DNA from: Ilyobacter_A sp963668015
GTDB lineage: Bacteria > Fusobacteriota > Fusobacteriia > Fusobacteriales > Fusobacteriaceae
Reading direction: 5' to 3'
Length of the DNA stretch: 64,000 nucleotides
NCBI GenBank assembly: GCA_963668015.2
Contig: CAXXCR010000010.1
Coordinates: 62,001 to 126,000 of the forward strand
Shown here: one piece after another, positions 36,713 through 45,291 of the stretch
How positions within the stretch are numbered: the first letter of the stretch is position 1
Layout: each line of letters begins with the position of its first letter
Made by a program: the position numbers and the translations under genes
Notes under the pieces: generated by a model
What the model was told of the DNA's origin: nothing
The model's input: the letters and a program-made list of their open reading frames with translations, nothing else
The model's database searches: none

Positions 36713-36743
36713 AAAAAAACAGCTATATTTAGCTGTTTTTTTA
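36713..36743 (+). terminator. terminator after the TroA-like gene
   Basis: AAAAAAACAGCTA / TAGCTGTTTTTTT with a four-base loop. Confidence 0.88.
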
Positions 36744-36767
36744 TGATCAAATTTATAGGAGGTTGCT

Positions 36768-37952
36768 ATGCTTCGTATACTTATTTACCTTGTTTTTTCC
36801 ACACTCATCTTTTCAGAGGGGTTTAAATTCGGGGTGGACAATTTCATGGATTCCGGCTGGGAAAAATATAAGGGCAAAAATATCGCCTTAATAAGCAATC
36901 AGACCGGTGTGGATACAAACTTAAACAGCACCATAGACCTGCTGAACGATAACCTGAACTTGATCAGGATATTTTCACCTGAGCACGGTATAAACGGCGT
37001 TGTTCCTGCAGGAGAAAATGTCAGCAGCGGGAATAAAAAACAGGTTGAACTGGTGAGCCTGTATGGTAAAAACAAGAGAATGCTGCCGAAAATGCTAAAC
37101 AATGTGGATGTACTCATATATGACATACAGGATATCGGATGCAGGTCGTACACCTATATATCTACTCTGAAATATTCTATGATAGCTGCGGAGAAGGCAG
37201 GGGTGGAGTTTATCGTTCTGGACAGACCTGTTCCGTATTCCGGGGATATTGTAGATGGGAATATTATAGAAGATGGATTTTTTTCCTTTATAGGAAGTCT
37301 GAATATACCGTATATCTATGGGATGACCACCGGCGAGCTCTCACTTTTTATCAAGGAGGAATACAAACTAAAAAAACTTAAACTAGATGTTGTCAAGATG
37401 GAAGGCTACGACAGAAACCTCAGCTACCGTAACTTAAACGTCGCCTGGATACAACCTTCTCCACACATCCCGACACCCGAAACCTCACTTTTTTACACCA
37501 TTACAGGCACAATGGGAGAATTGGACTCAATTTGGGAGGGAGTAGGCTGGACTACACCTTTTCAAGCTGTAGGAGCGCCTTGGATTAACGGTAACCTTTT
37601 GGCAAAAGAACTAAACGGAAAAATAGAGGGAATCAGGTTTATTCCTTTTTCATGTACCCCTTATTATGGAGACTTTAAAGGAAAAAGGGTATCTGGGGTT
37701 CAGTTCTATCTAGACAAAAACTTTTCAAGACCATTTTATACTTCCCTGGTGATAATATCAACCTTAAAAAACTTATATCCCGATATAAATTTTCTAAGCA
37801 AAGACGAGGGAAAAATGTTTGAAAAGGCCACAGGAACAGATGAGATTAAGAAGATGTTGGCTAGTGGAAAGGATGCGGACTATATATATAACTGGTATAA
37901 AAAAGATTTAGAACTTTGGAATAAAAAAAGAGCTAAGTTCCTTTTATACTGA
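36768..37952 (+). CDS. NamZ-type exo-beta-N-acetylmuramidase (DUF1343)
   Basis: Envelope enzyme of the DUF1343 family, which in characterised members removes terminal N-acetylmuramic acid from peptidoglycan fragments. A signal peptide (MLRILIYLVFSTLIFS) precedes FKFGVDNF; family blocks are NIALISNQTGV, IFSPEHGINGVVPAGENV with the conserved Glu, DIQDIGCRSYTYISTL, VLDRPVPYSG and IQPSPHIPTPET. At 394 residues the length fits. The start follows GGAGG. Cell-wall recycling or scavenging is the likely role. Confidence 0.92.
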   Translation: MLRILIYLVFSTLIFSEGFKFGVDNFMDSGWEKYKGKNIALISNQTGVDTNLNSTIDLLNDNLNLIRIFSPEHGINGVVPAGENVSSGNKKQVELVSLYGKNKRMLPKMLNNVDVLIYDIQDIGCRSYTYISTLKYSMIAAEKAGVEFIVLDRPVPYSGDIVDGNIIEDGFFSFIGSLNIPYIYGMTTGELSLFIKEEYKLKKLKLDVVKMEGYDRNLSYRNLNVAWIQPSPHIPTPETSLFYTITGTMGELDSIWEGVGWTTPFQAVGAPWINGNLLAKELNGKIEGIRFIPFSCTPYYGDFKGKRVSGVQFYLDKNFSRPFYTSLVIISTLKNLYPDINFLSKDEGKMFEKATGTDEIKKMLASGKDADYIYNWYKKDLELWNKKRAKFLLY

Positions 37953-37997
37953 GTTCTGAATAAAAAATATTAAAATATCTCTATTTTAGATCAAATT

Positions 37998-39330
37998 CTA
38001 ATGTCCAAGCAAACTTATCACCGATAGCAAGGATATTACCCACATAGTTCCTTTTATCTTTTTTTGATCTCCGGCTATACTGGTGATTATAACATAAGAT
38101 ATAAATCCGAAACTAAGCCCTATGCTGATGCTATAACTCAACGGCATCATCACTATTGTAATAAAGGCGGGTATAGCCACTTCAAAATCATTAAAATCTA
38201 TAACTTTTATATTTTTAAACATATAAACCCCTACAACTATAAGTGCAGGTGCCGTTGCAAATGCAGGTACCACACCTATAAGCGGGGTGAATAAAAGTGC
38301 AACCAAAAACAGTATTGATGTAACCAATGAGGTCAGACCTGTCCTTGCACCACTGGCTATACCGGAAGCCGCCTCGACATAACAAGTAGTTGTGCTTGTC
38401 CCAAGCATTGCCCCGACTGTAGTTGCAAGTGCGTCTGCTTCCAATAAACGGCCTATTTTTCTTATCTTACCTTTTTCGTCAACCATATTAGCTTCTATGG
38501 CACATGCCATTATCGTTCCAATTGATTCGAATAGGTCTACGAACATAAGGGAAAAAATAGCCCCTATAGTACTTAGCTTTATCGCACCCAGTATATCCAT
38601 TTTAAATGCTATGGTTTTAATCGTAGGAGGTGTTGACACCAGCTGTTTAGGTAGCTCTACCAGGCCAAAAACCATACCTAAAATAGTTGTTATAGGTATC
38701 CCGAAAAGCAGTGAACCTTTTACATTTTTTATCTCTAGTATAGTTATTAAAAATAGTCCAAAAAGCCACAAAACCACTGACAGGTTCAAGTTTCCCAGAC
38801 CTATCATTGTCGCAGGATTAGATACTATAAGTCCTAAGTTTTGCAGACCGATAAATGTTATAAACAAACCAATACCTGCAGACATAGCAACCCTAAGAGA
38901 CACAGGGATAGCGTCTACAACCTTCTCCCTGATTCCCAAAAAAGCAAACACTAAGAATATTACCCCTGACAAAAACACCACACCGAGAGCCTCTTGCCAA
39001 GTCAAACCCTTACCTATTACCAATGTATAGGTAAAAAAGGCATTTAACCCCATCCCCGGTGCCATAGCAAATGGCGCATTAACCCAAAGAGCAGACACTG
39101 CGGTTCCAAAGAATGAAGCAAGGCAGGTAGCTGTTATCAGAGCTCCTTTATCCATCCCAGTTGCAGAAAGTATATTCGGATTTACAAATATTATGTAAGC
39201 CATTGTTATAAACGTTGTGATTCCTCCAATTATCTCCTTTTTTAAAGTGGTGCTGTGTTCTTCGAGAGAAAAAACTCTTTCAAAAGAAACCTTCTTTCCC
39301 CTTTAAACTCAATTGGTCTAAATTTCTCAA
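37998..39330 (-). CDS. NCS2-family purine permease 1, frameshift near the start
   Basis: Inner-membrane nucleobase transporter of the AzgA/PbuG branch (adenine, guanine, hypoxanthine). The intact 401 residues contain APGMGLNAFFTYTLV, the family signature, DLFESIGTIMACA and GTSTTTCYVEAASGIASGARTG. The usual N-terminus is in another frame: a TTG at 39330 behind AGGAGG opens a segment that, after removing one base near 39285, reads FSLEEHSTTLKKEIIGGITT into MAYIIFVNP. Lies 75 bases after the related gene at 39406 on the same strand, so probably cotranscribed with it. Confidence 0.87.
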
Positions 39331-39405
39331 TCCGTATTCCTCCTGATAATAAAATTTAAAAATTCCAAAACAGAAAAGATTCTATCACTTTTTTAATGTT
39401 TTTTA

Positions 39406-40728
39406 TCAAACTACTAAATTTACCAAAGAAAGTATTCCGATTAACCACATAGCAGGTTTTATATTTTTAGCCTCCCCAGCTGCAAGATTTATAATTACAT
39501 AAGAAACAAAACCGAAACTAAGACCTATGCTTATACTATAAGTCAGCGGCATAAGCAGTATAGTTATAAAAGCAGGCGCTGCTGTTTTAAAGTCATAAAA
39601 ATCTATCTCTCTCACGTTTTTAAACATATATATTCCCACAATTATAAGGGCAGGAGCCGTTGCAAATGCAGGCACTACACCTATAATCGGAGTAAATAAC
39701 AAGGATAAAAGAAACATTAATGCAGTTACCAATGACGCCAGTCCTGTTTTGGCTCCTGCAGCTATTCCGGCTGCGGACTCTGAAAGTATATTGGTAGTGG
39801 ATGTTCCAAGAAAAGATCCTATTATAGTCGCCATTACATCAGTATGCAGTATCCTACCCAGGCTCTCAACCTTACCATTTTCATCTTCTAATCCGGCTTC
39901 CTTCGCACAAGCTATAATAGTCCCCAATGAGTCAAACAAGTCTACGAACATAAAAGAAAATATAGGTCCTATAAGTGATATCTTAAGCGCTCCAAGTATA
40001 TCCAGCTTCATAGCTATTGGAGATATAGAAGGTGGCCTTGAAATAATTGCATTAGGCATGCTTACCTCATTGAACAAAACACCTAAAAATGTGCTTGCGA
40101 TGATACCTATAATTATTCCTCCTTTTACCTGTCTAAGCTCAAGTATAAGAGTTAAAACTAATCCAAATATTCCAAGCAGTACCGGTCTTGTAAACTCTCC
40201 TAAAGTAACAAGAGTTGCAGGACTTGCCACAACTATACCCAGACTTTTTAAGCCTATAAAAGAAATAAACAAACCTATCCCTGCAGTGACAGCTATCTTT
40301 AAAGAGTTTGGTATGGCTACTGCGATCTTTTCCCTAACCCCGGCCAAAGCCATTAAAAAAAAGAATACACCGGACAGGAAAACAACACCTAATGCTTCCT
40401 GCCAAGCTACACCATTACCTATTACCAGTGTATAAGTAAAAAAAGCATTCAGTCCCATACCCGGAGCCAGTGCAACAGGGGCATTTGCCCAAAGTGCCGC
40501 AATCATTGTTGCTATAAACGAGGCAAGACAGGTTACACTTATTAAAGCTCCTTTGTCCATACCTGTTTCACTGAGTATACTTGGATGTACAAATATTATA
40601 TAAGCCATGGTCAAAAATGTCGTTACGCCTCCTATGACTTCCTGCCTAACACTTGTTCCCCTCTCTGTAAGTTTAAAAAAACTGTCAAAGAGTCCTAATC
40701 TTTTTTCTCCTTGTAAAATTTTCTCCAT
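39406..40728 (-). CDS. NCS2-family purine permease 2
   Basis: Full-length (440 residues) AzgA/PbuG-type nucleobase permease, paralogue of the genes at 37998 and 43224. It begins MEKILQGEKRLGLFDSFFKL and has GGVTTFLTMAYIIFVHP, APGMGLNAFFTYTLV, DLFDSLGTIIACAKEAGL and GTSTTNILSESAAGIAAGAKTG. In the last motif Asn-Ile-Leu-Ser replaces the Thr-Cys-Tyr-Ile/Val found in the other two, which may change base preference. ATG at 40728 follows GGAGG. A strong terminator and a purine-riboswitch-like leader lie upstream. Confidence 0.94.
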   Translation of the reverse strand: MEKILQGEKRLGLFDSFFKLTERGTSVRQEVIGGVTTFLTMAYIIFVHPSILSETGMDKGALISVTCLASFIATMIAALWANAPVALAPGMGLNAFFTYTLVIGNGVAWQEALGVVFLSGVFFFLMALAGVREKIAVAIPNSLKIAVTAGIGLFISFIGLKSLGIVVASPATLVTLGEFTRPVLLGIFGLVLTLILELRQVKGGIIIGIIASTFLGVLFNEVSMPNAIISRPPSISPIAMKLDILGALKISLIGPIFSFMFVDLFDSLGTIIACAKEAGLEDENGKVESLGRILHTDVMATIIGSFLGTSTTNILSESAAGIAAGAKTGLASLVTALMFLLSLLFTPIIGVVPAFATAPALIIVGIYMFKNVREIDFYDFKTAAPAFITILLMPLTYSISIGLSFGFVSYVIINLAAGEAKNIKPAMWLIGILSLVNLVV

Positions 40729-40760
40729 TTTCTCCTCCAAGTTTTTTAAAATTTAATTAA

Positions 40761-40805
40761 AAAATAGGTATAAATTTCATATAGGATGAAATTTATACCT
40801 ATTTT
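40761..40805 (-). terminator. leader terminator of the NCS2 operon
   Basis: A 20-bp perfect stem (AAAATAGGTATAAATTTCAT and its inverse) with a short loop and T-run on the minus strand, 33 bases before the start codon. Its 5' arm GGTATAA can alternatively pair with TTATACC just upstream, which looks like an antiterminator. Confidence 0.85.
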
Positions 40806-40818
40806 AATTTTAACTATT

Positions 40819-40904
40819 CGGTATAAGTCATTCCATAGCAAGCCTGTTTACGTTAGGATTTTAGATACTATCACATCATATTTATAAATATATACGATCA
40901 CCGG
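40819..40904 (-). promoter_or_regulatory. possible diverged purine-riboswitch-like leader
   Basis: Read on the minus strand, the leader has in order CGTATA, TAAATATGAT, GTATCTA, CCTAACGTAAACAGG and GCTATGG. These echo the guanine aptamer at 43019 (CATATA, TAATATGG, GTCTCTAC, ACCGTAAAT, ACTATG), but the stems are weak and several core bases differ. Upstream of a purine permease and followed by a terminator with an alternative pairing, it is a reasonable but unproven candidate. Confidence 0.4.
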
Positions 40905-40947
40905 CACCTTAATCTGTTTTTAATTTTTTTGTAATTAAATTTCCAGA

Positions 40948-40976
40948 AGTATAATATATAAAATATAATTTGTCAA
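40948..40976 (-). promoter_or_regulatory. promoter of the NCS2 operon
   Basis: TTGACA and TATACT with a 17-base spacer, giving a leader of about 210 bases. Confidence 0.8.
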
Positions 40977-41011
40977 TATTTTTAGCCTTAATTCCAAAAA
41001 ATATGCACTTT

Positions 41012-41362
41012 TACTCAATTCAAGTTGCTACTTATAGTTATTGCGATAAATTACTGAATTTCTTGTAAGGATATAAAAACTTTTTTGGTCACGAATCGCA
41101 CTAATTATCACGAATAGAAAGTCAAAAAATTGGTCACAGAGTTGCACTGAGGAAAAGAGTGAGCTTCACAGAGGCTTACTAAAAATCTTTAATTTTAAAG
41201 GTTTTGAATCATTCGTGAGATTCGTGTAATTCGTGACAAAGAGTAAATCTTTTGACTTAAGGATTTCTCTGTGAAGCTCATGTTCTAAATCTCTGTGAAA
41301 CTCTGTGTGCAAAAAGATTCTCAGAAATTCAATATTTTATAGCAAGCAGCAACTTAGGCTAA
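41012..41362 (-). repeat. dispersed inverted-repeat-bounded element, copy C
   Basis: About 351 bp, opposite orientation to copies A and B. Ends are TTCAAGTTGCTACTTATAG and the inverse of TAAGTTGCTGCTTG. Inside: GGTCACGAATCGCAC, TCACAGAGTTGCAC, then past the centre ATTCGTGAGATTCGTGTAA, and CTCTGTGAAACTCTGTGTGC near the right end. The two halves are roughly inverse to each other. Confidence 0.8.
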
Positions 41363-41435
41363 AATAAGTAATTTATTATATAATTTTCAAATATCAAGTT
41401 CTGTATTATTGCCTAAACAAAATTTTCTTCAATAC

Positions 41436-41464
41436 TTGACCAATCTCAATTTAAAATGTTAAAA
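41436..41464 (+). promoter_or_regulatory. possible promoter of the MATE gene
   Basis: TTGACC, 17 bases, TTAAAA. It would start transcription only about 16 bases before a terminator-like hairpin. Confidence 0.45.
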
Positions 41465-41486
41465 TTAGAAAAATATGTTTTTAAAC

Positions 41487-41533
41487 AAGAGCAGGTGGGC
41501 AGCCTCGATTACCCACTTGCTCTTATTTTTTTT
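41487..41533 (+). terminator. terminator-like hairpin in the MATE leader
   Basis: AAGAGCAGGTGGG and CCCACTTGCTCTT pair (13 bp, one G-U) around a 12-base loop, followed by ATTTTTTTT that runs straight into the GGAGGG ribosome site. There is no upstream plus-strand gene for it to end, so it is probably an attenuator. Confidence 0.75.
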
Positions 41534-41544
41534 GGAGGGAAATA

Positions 41545-42936
41545 ATGATAAAAAAAATTCAAAACGAAAGTGTACTTTTTAAAAGCCTTTTAGGCATAGC
41601 CATACCCATAATACTTCAAAGTTTTGTAACTGCTTCACTTAATTTAATCGACAGTTTCATGATAGGGGTCCTGGGGGAAAATCAGATCGCATCAGTAGGA
41701 CTTGCAAACCAGTATTATATGGTTTTCCTGCATGCAACTATAGGTATTACTGGTGCCGCAGGAATATTTATGACGCAATTTTATGGAAGAAATGATAAAA
41801 AAAAGATATTAACTTTTACAGGTATTTCCCTGACTGTATCTATACTTGCATCTATCCTGTTTACAGGAATAGCGCTGTTCCTGCCTGAACAAATAATGCA
41901 TATTTTCACTGGAGATATAACTGTCACAGCTCTTGGTACAAAATATTTAAAAACAGTGTCTTTTAGCTACATGTTCACGGCTGTTTCTTTCAGTTTTTCT
42001 GTAGCTTTGAGAAGTACAAAACAGCCTAAAATACCTCTATATGCAAGCATAATCGGCTTGGCATGCAACACCTTTTTCAACTGGGTTTTAATTTTCGGGA
42101 ATCTCGGACTTCCTGCACTTGGTGTTCCCGGAGCTGCTTTGGGGACTTTAATAGCTAGGGGAGCCGAAATGTTTTTCATTCTAAGCTTTATATATAAGAG
42201 GAAAAATATTATCGCTGGGAGTTTAAAAGAATTTTTCCGTTTTAATAGTACTGATTTAAAAGTTTATTTTAAAACTGCTTGCCCGGTAATATTAAATGAT
42301 TTAATGTGGATAACGGGCATAAGTGCATATTCAGTTGCCTACGCCAGACTTGGTATCAACGCTACTGCCACCATGCAAGTCGCAAATACAATAAATAATC
42401 TATTCAATATCTTTGCAATAGGTTTAGCCAGTGCTGCTTCAATTATTTTAGGCAATAAAATTGGTGCCTTCAAAGAGGAAGAAGCCAGGCAGGATGCTTT
42501 AAAAATATCTATTCTAGGAACTTGTTTGGGTATGCTTTCGGGCATAATTCTCTACCTGAGCTCCCCAGCTATAGGAACTTTGTTTAAAGTCGAACCCGAT
42601 ACTTATAAAAACATTGTATCGGTATTAAAAATAATGGCATTAGTGGCACCTATAAGATTTTTTGGCGTAATTCAGATAGTCGGGGTTTTAAGGGGTGGTG
42701 GTGATGTTATCTTCGCCACTGCAACAGAACTTTTTTCAGTATGGGGGATTGCCATGCCTCTTTCGTTTATAGGGGTATCAATTTTTCAAATACCTATTAA
42801 TATTGTGTATCTGCTAGTTTGCCTTGAAGAACCATTTAAAGCAATGCTTACTATACCTAGATTAATATCTGGTAAATGGTTAAAAAGAGTCATTAAGGAT
42901 AAAAATGAAACACTTGGAAGTATAAAATATACATAA
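41545..42936 (+). CDS. MATE-family efflux transporter
   Basis: A 463-residue multidrug/toxin exporter with 12 predicted helices. It has LIDSFMIGVLGENQIASVGLANQ, FNWVLIFGNLGLPALGVPGAALGT and a second-half repeat ending GGGDVIFATATELFSVWG, the usual MATE pattern. It differs from the exporters at 17754 and 62175, so these are not recent duplicates. Start ATG follows GGAGGG. Single gene behind an attenuator-like hairpin, lying between two purine permease units; export of a purine-related compound is conceivable but not supported by the sequence itself. Confidence 0.92.
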   Translation: MIKKIQNESVLFKSLLGIAIPIILQSFVTASLNLIDSFMIGVLGENQIASVGLANQYYMVFLHATIGITGAAGIFMTQFYGRNDKKKILTFTGISLTVSILASILFTGIALFLPEQIMHIFTGDITVTALGTKYLKTVSFSYMFTAVSFSFSVALRSTKQPKIPLYASIIGLACNTFFNWVLIFGNLGLPALGVPGAALGTLIARGAEMFFILSFIYKRKNIIAGSLKEFFRFNSTDLKVYFKTACPVILNDLMWITGISAYSVAYARLGINATATMQVANTINNLFNIFAIGLASAASIILGNKIGAFKEEEARQDALKISILGTCLGMLSGIILYLSSPAIGTLFKVEPDTYKNIVSVLKIMALVAPIRFFGVIQIVGVLRGGGDVIFATATELFSVWGIAMPLSFIGVSIFQIPINIVYLLVCLEEPFKAMLTIPRLISGKWLKRVIKDKNETLGSIKYT

Positions 42937-43018
42937 TATCTATTTTTATATTCAAACAAAAACTTGATTTATTTATTTTTTTTTGATAAAATCTGTGAGT
43001 GGAGAATGGAATAAACGC

Positions 43019-43087
43019 ACTCATATAATTCCGGTAATATGGTCCGGAAGTCTCTACAAGTTCACCGTAAATGAGCTTACTATGAGT
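43019..43087 (+). ncRNA. guanine-class purine riboswitch
   Basis: P1 ACTCATA/TATGAGT is perfect. Between lie TAATTCCGG, loop TAATATGG, CCGGAAGTCTCTAC, P3 AAGTTC/GAGCTT and loop ACCGTAAAT, matching the purine aptamer core and its kissing loops. The specificity base in ACTATG is C, which pairs guanine/hypoxanthine in the characterised class. Ligand binding should switch the downstream permease gene off. Confidence 0.95.
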
Positions 43088-43141
43088 AAAATTTAACTTG
43101 AGCTTTTTAGTTATTCTGTAATACAGAATAGCTCTATTTTT

Positions 43142-43196
43142 AAAGCTGGGAATAAATTTTACTCAATTTTGAGTAAGGTTTGTTCCCAGCTTTTTT
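43142..43196 (+). terminator. expression-platform terminator of the guanine riboswitch
   Basis: AAAGCTGGGAA pairs with TTCCCAGCTTT-like arm, with an inner TTACTCA/TGAGTAA stem, then TTTTTT. Bases 43153-43165 (TAAATTTTACTCA) are perfectly complementary to 43083-43095 (TGAGTAAAATTTA), which includes the 3' strand of P1, giving a clear antiterminator. Confidence 0.92.
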
Positions 43197-43223
43197 CTTT
43201 TAAAAAATTTAAGGAGGAAAAAA

Positions 43224-44543
43224 GTGGAAAAAGTAATCTCTAAAAAAAGAGGCCTTATGGATAGTTTTTTTGGTCTCAGTGAAAGTGGAACTTCAGTAAA
43301 ACAGGAGTTCATTGGTGGTCTAACTACATTTCTTACAATGGCATACATAATCTTCGTAAACCCTAGCATTCTTGGAGCTACAGGTATGGATAAGGGAGCC
43401 CTTATTACAGTTACTTGTCTAGCCTCATTCATAGGTACCCTACTTGCAGCATTATGGGCTAATGTACCTTTTGCGCTGGCACCTGGGATGGGTCTAAATG
43501 CATTCTTTACGTACACTCTTGTAATGGGTAGAGGGGTATCATGGGAAACTGCTCTTGGGGTTGTTTTCTTATCGGGGATATTTTTCTTTGTAATGGCATT
43601 AGCTGGAGTAAGGGAAAAAATAGCTGCCGCTATTCCGACGTCTCTTAGGACATCAGTTACAGTTGGAATAGGACTTTTTATAACATTTATAGGACTTCAA
43701 GGTCTAGGTTTTATCGTTGACAATCCTGCTACACTAGTTGGTATCGGAAATTTCACAACTCCTTTAGTGCTTGGAATTATAGGACTTGTTATAACCCTAG
43801 GTCTAGAGTTAAAAGGTGTTAAAGGTGGAATATTAATTGGTATTATAGCTACCACTGTCTTAGGTGTTGTGTTGGGAGAAGTTAGCCTTCCGAAAAGTTT
43901 TGTATCTACACCTCCTTCGATAGCTCCAATAGCTTTTAAATTGGATATAGCGTCTGCATTGAAAATATCGCTTATCGGCCCTATTTTCTCATTTATGTTT
44001 GTAGACCTTTTCGACTCTTTAGGAACAGTTATAGCTTGTTCTAAAGAAGCTGGACTTTTAGGTAAAGACGGAAAAGTTAAAAATTTAGGTAAAATTTTAC
44101 ATACAGATGTTACTGCTACAATGGCCGGTTCACTTCTGGGGACATCGACTACAACTTGCTATATTGAATCTGCTTCAGGTATAGCTGCAGGTGCCAGAAC
44201 TGGACTTTCGTCGCTGTTTACGGCTTTCCTGTTTTTAGCAGCAACATTGTTCACTCCAATTATAGGTGTGGTCCCGGCATTTGCCACAGCTCCTGCACTG
44301 ATTATGGTGGGGATCTACATGTTTAAAAACATAGGAGATATAGACTTAAAGGATTTAAAAACTGTGGTACCGGCATTTATCACAATTATCTTTATGCCGC
44401 TTACTTACAGCATCAGCATGGGTATGAGCCTTGGGTTCGTCTCTTACATCATAATTCATGCTATAACAGGTGATTTTAAGAAATTAAATCCAACTCTTAT
44501 CGTTATAGGAATTCTTTCGTTATTAAACTTATTAGTTCATTAA
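43224..44543 (+). CDS. NCS2-family purine permease 3, guanine riboswitch controlled
   Basis: A 439-residue AzgA/PbuG-type transporter, most likely for guanine and hypoxanthine given its riboswitch. It starts with GTG behind AAGGAGG and reads MEKVISKKRGLMDSFFGLSE; later APGMGLNAFFTYTLV, DLFDSLGTVIACSKEAGL and GTSTTTCYIESASGIAAGARTG. Close paralogue of the genes at 37998 and 39406. Single-gene unit with its own terminator. Confidence 0.95.
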   Translation: MEKVISKKRGLMDSFFGLSESGTSVKQEFIGGLTTFLTMAYIIFVNPSILGATGMDKGALITVTCLASFIGTLLAALWANVPFALAPGMGLNAFFTYTLVMGRGVSWETALGVVFLSGIFFFVMALAGVREKIAAAIPTSLRTSVTVGIGLFITFIGLQGLGFIVDNPATLVGIGNFTTPLVLGIIGLVITLGLELKGVKGGILIGIIATTVLGVVLGEVSLPKSFVSTPPSIAPIAFKLDIASALKISLIGPIFSFMFVDLFDSLGTVIACSKEAGLLGKDGKVKNLGKILHTDVTATMAGSLLGTSTTTCYIESASGIAAGARTGLSSLFTAFLFLAATLFTPIIGVVPAFATAPALIMVGIYMFKNIGDIDLKDLKTVVPAFITIIFMPLTYSISMGMSLGFVSYIIIHAITGDFKKLNPTLIVIGILSLLNLLVH

Positions 44544-44570
44544 AAAAAGGTGGGATACCCACCTTTTTTT
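44544..44570. terminator. terminator between permease 3 and the HAD gene
   Basis: GGTGGG / CCCACC flanked by A and T runs, between two convergent genes. Confidence 0.85.
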
Positions 44571-45231
44571 ATTTCTGCTCATATTTTTTTGTAAAATTTT
44601 CAATGCGTAAAACCTTCAATAGTTCAACTGGGTCCTTCAGCATATATTCAGGTTCAAATTTTTCCAGTATCTCCTTACTGTTATATCCCCACGTGACTGC
44701 AGCACATTTTAAACCCACTTTTTTACTTGAAATTATATCCCTGGTTTCATCCACTATATAGATAGCCTCATCAATTTTTATGATACCTAAACTTTCTAGC
44801 TTTCTAAATTTTTTTTCTTTTTTCCAAAGTGATTTTGTTGTGTATATATAGTCAAAAAAATCTATATCATGTATTCGAAGAAACTCTTCTATACTCCTCC
44901 TGGAGTTCGAACTCAATATCCCCAGCTTCACATCACCGCTATCCTTTAAAGACAGCAACATCCCTTTTAAGCCACTGTGTGAAAGTTTCAGAGCCCCTAT
45001 ATCTTTTTTCATAGCCAACCTCACATGACGAAGCAGGAACGGGAGCCTCCACTTGGGTATTCCCATTTTTTTGACTACTTCCCTGGAAGGAAGAGTTTTC
45101 AGGTATTCTAAATCCTCTTTTGTAAAATTTTTAAAGCCATATTTAGAGGAGAGACCGTTTAAAATTTTGACAAGCAGAACACTGGAATCGGCCAGGGTGC
45201 CGTCAAAATCAAAAATAACATACTTAAGCAT
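44569..45231 (-). CDS. HAD-family hydrolase (phosphoglycolate phosphatase-like)
   Basis: A 220-residue phosphatase of the haloacid dehalogenase superfamily. Motif I is FDFDGTLADS with the nucleophile Asp, motif II LGILSSNSR, then a Lys after KKEKKF and motif IV IYIVDETRDI with acidic metal ligands. A helical cap lies between motifs I and II, typical of Gph-like members. Substrate unknown. Start behind GGAGGG. It sits 60 bases after clpB on the same strand. Confidence 0.9.
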   Translation of the reverse strand: MLKYVIFDFDGTLADSSVLLVKILNGLSSKYGFKNFTKEDLEYLKTLPSREVVKKMGIPKWRLPFLLRHVRLAMKKDIGALKLSHSGLKGMLLSLKDSGDVKLGILSSNSRRSIEEFLRIHDIDFFDYIYTTKSLWKKEKKFRKLESLGIIKIDEAIYIVDETRDIISSKKVGLKCAAVTWGYNSKEILEKFEPEYMLKDPVELLKVLRIENFTKKYEQK

Positions 45232-45291
45232 GCCGCCCTCCTTTCGACTTAAAATTAAAAATAAATTTAATGATATTTCTCCCGCCTGTAT

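Noticed and set aside
38392..40435. Long plus-strand frames (212 and 228 codons) opposite the NCS2 permeases.
   Set aside because: Both are at the same place in paralogous genes and reflect the codon pattern of the real membrane proteins.
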